From Loripinus fragilis (lineage: Eukaryota > Mollusca > Bivalvia > Lucinida > Lucinidae): 64,000 nt of DNA. Below the pieces are notes generated by a model. It was given only the letters and a program-made list of their open reading frames with translations. It was not told the origin of the DNA and did not search any database. Each line of letters begins with the position of its first letter. The stretch's first letter is position 1. Location: assembly GCA_964019695.1 (NCBI GenBank), contig OZ026518.1, positions 85,431,950-85,495,949 on the forward strand, read 5' to 3'. This document shows positions 59,213 to 64,000 of this stretch, piece by piece. A program made the translations under genes and the position numbers.

Positions 59213-59380
59213 GGCCCTCCCAGGGAGGGAAGATGGTACCTGTTCCTTTGTTCCCCATATTTTCCCTGTTCCCCAATGTTCCCCTAGCTTCTCCTCAAAA
59301 TTAATTGGGCCCTTTGTTCTTCTGTTATCCTGAGATGAATGCTCTTTTCCCCCTGTACCCCCTACCCCTGGGAGGGCTTC
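59213..59380. repeat. Inverted repeat with 'gttcccc' words
   Basis: ggccctcccagggaggg near 59,213 and ccctgggagggcttcag near 59,366 are inverted. The interior repeats gttcccc/ttccctg. Related reverse-orientation words (ggggaacaagcaa, ggggaaatggaaca) occupy 62,390-62,640, and attgggaaca words occur at 59,550-59,800, suggesting one large repeat spans 59.2-62.65 kb. Confidence 0.5.
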
Positions 59381-60450
59381 AGTGATGGACCCCCCCCCCA
59401 AAAAAAAAAAAAACACAGACGTTGAATCGACATGAAAATAGTATACCAAAGCATATTTGATTTCATTTTCACAACAGGTTATGTGTAAGCTACAACATTG
59501 TTACAGTCCCTATTATTAAAAGTGACCCAGGGTTTTTTATCTCTATTTTGGGAACATGACCCAATCCCCAGAATTGGGAATTTTTCTCATAGTTTTATAC
59601 AAATTGGGGAAAAACTCACACCATATATTATAATCAAATCAAACAAAAGTTAGCTGATAAGAACATTTTAACATTATGAATTTAACAGGTACTATTCATT
59701 GGGGTACATTGTCACAAAATAGTGACGTTTTTTTGTTTCTTAAATTGGGAATATTCTCCTTGATATTGGAAAAAACATACTTTTTTGAAATTGGGAACAT
59801 GAAGTGAAATTGGTCTTCAAAATGTGCCAAAAAACCCTGTTTAGTTTATCAGAAATATCAAGAAAACAATTACATCTGTATCACTATACATACTCTACAA
59901 AGATTTACATTGCAAGACAAAGAATTTTCTGGTCCAAGTTACTGCCTGATTCTTTAAATAGGATGAATACCCATGCCCTAATCATATTGTTTACCTGACC
60001 CCAACAAATACAAAAGTTATATGATCCAAATATCATATAAACATATGACACTGTGTTTAGGGTGCTCTTTGAGATGGTTCTTTTGAGTACCCAAAACATA
60101 TGTTTGATTAAGAAATAATTCAATCACACATTAATAGTCTTATCTTGGGGATAGGTGCTTTGGGGAGGGAATGCTATAGAAGCTAGGGGTATACAGTATC
60201 CTTCATAATAAGCATACTTAAATTCATTAAATAGATACATGTCTTTATTGTAAAAGACCTCCTAAATGAAAAAAATCTACAAATATATTCTTCCTAGAGT
60301 TTGGTTTAACTCAAAATATGTGTTACACACCCTTTTTTTGACAAAAACAAACTCAGTTTACTCTTTTATCATCTTAATCCTTTACTTCATAGGCTATATT
60401 TAGATCATGACATTATTTTCTATTTTAGACAACATTGAAAAAATTCAAGA

Positions 60451-60617
60451 AAATTGAAGCTAATTAGTCTTGAATTTGAAAATATAATGGAAAATGGAGC
60501 ATTTGCTCCAAAAGAGCAAATATTATTCGAAATAATATAATATTCGAAAATATTATGGAAAATGGAGCATTTGCTCCAAAAGAGCAAATGCTCCATTTTC
60601 CATAATATTTTCGAATA
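60451..60617. repeat. Long hairpin with 35-bp perfect arms plus a direct half copy
   Basis: 60,541-60,575 and 60,583-60,617 are exact reverse complements (tattcgaaaatattatggaa..ggagcatttgct) with a 7-base spacer ccaaaag. A direct partial copy of the left arm (ataatggaaaatggagcatt) lies just upstream at 60,484. Minus-strand frame here is a shadow. Confidence 0.95.
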
Positions 60618-60905
60618 CATGTTATTTCAAAGGTGTAAAAGGTTAAAGCTGGTTAGATCTTTCTTAAATTTGAAACCATTACTAGCTGGCATCAGTTTTT
60701 GATTCCTATGACCAATTTGGAGGGTCTCTGACTCTCAGAAGCACTGTGTAAAACCAACAGATCATTGAAAAAAAAATTAACAAAACAGACTTAATACTGA
60801 TATAACAGACTTATTCTGCAATTTGCAGTTATTGAAAGTAAACAAGTTTTTTTGACATCTAATACTCTCATAGGGCCAGTTAAGCACAAAAATTTTGCAT
60901 ATTGT

Positions 60906-61025
60906 GATTATTTTCTTATCCATCAGTTTAAACATGTGTTTTGTGTGCTCAAAAGAACCGTCTCATAGAGACGGTTCTTTTGAGTACCCACAACATATGT
61001 TTTGGTTGAGAAATAAGAAAATAAA
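60906..61025. repeat. Hairpin repeat family 'GACGGTTCTTTTGAGTACCCA', copy 2
   Basis: CTCAAAAGAACCGTCTC-ATA-GAGACGGTTCTTTTGAG at 60,948-60,984 has perfect 17-bp arms and the same flanks as 51,431 (ttttcttatccatcag; acaacatatgttttggttga). A single-arm copy (gatggttcttttgagtaccc) is at 60,074. Confidence 0.9.
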
Positions 61026-61029
61026 TTCA

Positions 61030-62390
61030 GTTACGCACTCTTATCTGGGGGCCTGAAGTCTCTTATAAATATTGGTGATAGATGCTGTGGGGAGGGGGGC
61101 TATAGTAGCTTAAGGTATCAAGTACAATATTCTTCATAATAAGCATACTTTTGTACAAATGATGTAACTATTTCAAAAATGAGGGAAATTGGTGCTCCAG
61201 ACTAGCTGGCTTCATTCTGATTAACTGTTAATTTTACAGGAACTTTATTCTGTGTAAACAATCATCAGATCAGTTAACAGCTGATGAAATCTCTCTAAAA
61301 TTTGAACCAAGTGTTTAATTATACTGTCATCCAGTTTTTGAAGTTCAAGGCCAATTAATGCTTGGGAGTCTGACTAAGATTCCTGTAAGACAGTTAAAAA
61401 TTCTTATTTTAAATCTTTTATCATTGTTGGTTTATAATAAGAACATGTCTGCTTATTACATGTATATAGTGGTTGGTATGCTGCAACTTGGAATACATAC
61501 TTAAACCTCTTTTTATCCAGATTGAAAGCAATCTCAGCCTACACTTTACAAAAATGATATTAATGAGGCCCAGCCAGTGGGGTTTGTGATATTTTACATA
61601 ATGTTTACCTGCATACATTAGCCTGCTTCCCTTTCCCCAAGAAATAGTTATGTTTTCGCACTAAAGTTGTCTTTGTTCCAAGCCCCAAGCACCTTTTTTT
61701 TTAAAAAAAATAAAATGAAATAAAAATAAAGCAAAAACATTTTTCTCTTATTTAGGGTAAGGTCTAGTTTGAAGGTTGAATATTGTATGATTCAATATTA
61801 ATGATGTATTAATTTGGGTCTGGGTCAAAATGGGATGCTTTTATCGTATATGAAGGGATATTTTTGTATATGATTCGGATTGGTGTTGGTCTGAAAGTAC
61901 TGGCTCGCACACCCATACCAAAATTTCCCACTAGTTACTACCCCATGCCCACACCCCCTCCCCCAAAAGAGATTTATACCTTTCTAAAAATGTTCCCTAA
62001 AAGTAAAGTTTTCAATTATCAAAAGAATCAATGGTTATTTATTTAAGAGAAAAATATAAAGTTTAGTAAACAAAAACAGAGATAATCCTTGCCCAAAATG
62101 ATGATGGGCCCTTAAAATTGGCCAATGACCCATATATCCCATTCAAAGTCATGCAAATTTTAAAATTTCAATGGGCCTTTTAAAAATTTTATGGGCCCTT
62201 TGCAAAATTTGATGGGCCCAAGAATCCTTAAGTTAATATCCACATTAGAGCAAAATTGACATGAAATTTGAATAATTTATATGAGACCTGGCCAAAAGTA
62301 AAGTCCATTCTCTAAAAGCAATAAAACTTTCTCACAAAATGGATTAGGCCCATCCAGGATTATCCCTGCAAAAATAAAGAATATTGGGGA
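61030..62390. other. Stretch without supported gene
   Basis: AT-rich DNA with short words such as atgggccctt repeated at 62,105, 62,170, 62,200 and 62,212. No exon, tRNA or TIR pair recognised. Confidence 0.4.
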
Positions 62391-62672
62391 ACAGCTAGGA
62401 AAAAGAAGACATAAGAGCAAGAGGAGGATTGAGGGTGGGGTGTAGGTTAGTAGTTGGTGAGGCCTTCCATGGGTTTTAGGAAACAGGGTAAAGGGGGAAT
62501 TTATTTCAAGGAAACAGAGGAGGTAAGTGCAAATTTTGAGGGGAACAAGCAAACACAGAAAATGTTGGGGAAATGGAACACAGGAAAACAAATTTTCGAT
62601 TTTTGGGGAACAAGCAAGTTCATTTCAGACAAACAAAACCTCATTTTCAAGGTCACCATCCCCCCCCCCACC

Positions 62673-62981
62673 GGGCCACCTAGCGCAGTCGGTAACGTGT
62701 CTGGTTACAGATGCGAAGTTGACTGCAGATCCAGGGGTCGCGAGTTCGATCCCGGCCTGGTCCCATACTTTCGTGGAGATTGATCATGAAAGAATTTCTA
62801 CGGTCATTCTCCTCCCTTCCGCTGAATCATTCATGAAGGGTTGTTGTCAGTTACAAGCGAAAGTATGTTAACTGCTTGTTCAAGCTTGCCAAGGAAAAAC
62901 GTGCGGTTAGGTGAACTGACCGTCCCCCAATGACCATAGCTATTGACTTGGGACGTAAAGCAAACAAACAAACAAACAAAA
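62673..62981 (+). mobile_element. tRNA-derived SINE
   Basis: The head GGGCCACCTAGCGCAGTCGG has a good A box (TAGCGCAGTCGG); the B box is AGTTCGATCCC at 62,743. The head ends cctggtccca. The body runs through cgtgcggttaggtgaactga to ttgggacgtaaag and a (CAAA)5 tail at 62,961-62,981. Tail and 'gggacgt-aa' end resemble widespread metazoan and molluscan tRNA-SINEs; the family name is not assigned. Frames at 62,454-62,871 and 62,851-63,042 read through it. Confidence 0.88.
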
Positions 62982-63098
62982 TCTCCCCCCCCCCCCCATG
63001 AGGGCCTCGATGGTTAGTGGATAATTCAGCCAAGGTGCACATATAACCATATAGTTTCTTCTGACATTGGCCCGGGAGTTAGCGGTTGAATGGTCAAT

Positions 63099-63363
63099 GC
63101 ATGCGCAGATCCAGATTTTTTTGTCAGAGAGGGGGGGGGGGGCAAGCCCAACGGCGAGAAAACAGCCTTGATTTTTTTATGTTTGTTTTGGGTTTGTTTT
63201 TTTTTTTCCAAAATTTTCCGGGGATGCGGGAGGGGGTCCAACTATTTACGGGGGGGGGGGGGGGGGGTTCAAATGCGAATTTCTATAGAATTCGGTAGAA
63301 CTTGTGATTTACCAGGGATAGGGTCCGGACCCCCCCCCCCACCCTCCTCTGGATCCGCACATG
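63099..63363. mobile_element. GCATGTGCGGATCCAGA MITE family, copy 3, with G/C tracts
   Basis: gcatgcgcagatccaga at the left and tctggatccgcacatgta at the right, 265 bp. Long homopolymer tracts are inside (G at 63,129-63,142 and 63,250-63,267; T near 63,198; C at 63,330-63,340). More diverged at the left end than copies 1 and 2. Peptides here are glycine- or proline-rich artefacts of the tracts. Confidence 0.88.
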
Positions 63364-64000
63364 TATGAAATTTAAAGACTAAAGAATAAAGTCGAAAGGG
63401 GAAGAATCGGCAGCCCGGGAAGAAGGGAACATTTAAGATTTCTCATTTCAAGGTAACGGGAAAGCCCATTTTCAGGCGAACGAAATGAATTAAAAATGAA
63501 ATCTGCATACCTAGGATGCACCTCTGAGGCCCCAGAGATAAGGTATTTGAACATCACAGTTCTTCTCCATTTTACAGAAGAATATGTATTTGCATTATCC
63601 CTTTAGAATCACATTTTTATAGATAAAACATATCGATTACAACACGTTTACTCGTAATATTGTGACGTAAATATGAGACAACTTTGACTAGTGACTACGT
63701 CATTTTAGAGCTTTGTCCCGCGTTTATACTCAGCTGAAAGATGGACGGGGCAAAGGTGAATATGTTTTAATTTATTTCATCAAAATCGGTTCTGGAGACA
63801 AAAAACGTTCCATTATATGCCAGAGCTTATATTTCATTTCTATTTTTAAGCGCCTGACGGTGGTGCATTTCAGAGCTTGATTTCATTGCAAAGCAATATA
63901 TCATTAAACACTTTCAAAAAAGGAAATTGGCGATTAAAGGATGCAGAATCTAAATATATAGCGAGAATACACTGTCATTAATTACAAATTAAGAATAAAG
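63364..64000. other. Right edge; possible short first exon at 63,741
   Basis: No recognised gene. ATG GAC GGG GCA AAG | GTGAAT at 63,741-63,755 (context aaagATGG) would make a five-codon first exon with a phase-0 donor. It is followed by ttctggagacaaaaaacgtt (63,789), a word shared with 58,702. Too short to call as coding. Confidence 0.2.

Noticed and set aside
62277..62591. 104-residue minus-strand hydrophobic frame
   Set aside because: It is the complement of a purine-rich repeat (ggggaacaagcaa words); composition is fully explained by that.
62673..62765. Possible functional tRNA
   Set aside because: Acceptor-stem mismatches and the attached body with a (CAAA)n tail identify it as a SINE.
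63026..63368. Three overlapping glycine- or proline-rich frames
   Set aside because: Produced by G, C and T homopolymer tracts inside a MITE.

Overview
The window reads as repeat-rich, AT-rich nuclear DNA from an invertebrate, most likely a bivalve mollusc. That assignment is inference, from recognising dispersed repeats typical of bivalve genomes: short palindromes built on an AACAG-GTGGACCCAGATCAG arm, degenerate arrays of an 'aagatggcc...gacatcac' unit, arrays of a 'ttgaccttgacctttgactcc' unit, and 'gtgaccc...gatcgctcacctgag' blocks. There are no rRNA genes, no intact tRNA gene, no CRISPR array and no bacterial operon structure. Host coding sequence is sparse: an ankyrin-type gene start with two exons at 56.40-56.84 kb, and a separate or upstream exon at 53.85-54.09 kb. 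Almost everything else is transposable elements, their relics, and tandem or inverted repeats. Most listed reading frames are chance or repeat-derived.

Layout. 0-2 kb: small hairpins and a 75-bp tandem duplication. 2.08-11.86 kb: two diverged copies of one non-coding element in inverted orientation, forming an imperfect palindrome nearly 10 kb long. 12.2-14 kb: relic of a DIRS-type retrotransposon with RNase H and tyrosine-recombinase pieces. 14.95-22.58 kb: a ~1-kb terminal-inverted-repeat (TIR) element split by a 6.7-kb insertion with ~0.7-kb TIRs. 23.2-27 kb: a ~145-bp-unit array, a reverse-transcriptase-family relic and its 3' module. 27-30.9 kb: a duplicated repeat and a MITE. 31-39 kb: a mosaic with an LTR-like element (two ~713-bp direct repeats, ~4.2-kb interior without recognisable gag-pol) flanked by copies of the retroelement 3' module, one of them A-to-G hypermutated. 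39-46 kb: several TIR elements and palindromes. 46.2-50.2 kb: a ~3.9-kb TIR element carrying a ~2-kb degenerate minisatellite. 50.9-51.4 kb: a PIF/Harbinger transposase-like relic. 52.9-57 kb: the gene-bearing stretch, with MITEs. 57-64 kb: repeats, long hairpins, a tRNA-derived SINE and possible promoter-like stretches.

The most informative points are: (1) a retroelement copy at 30,999-31,230 differing from two sister copies mainly by A-to-G changes, as expected if ADAR-type hyperediting was copied back into DNA; (2) an insertion dated by comparing two LTR-like repeats, one with an empty target site; (3) a nested insertion resolved with the same family; (4) palindromes whose two arms vary together between copies. 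All alignments and counts were done by eye, so boundaries carry an error of a few bases to a few tens of bases.
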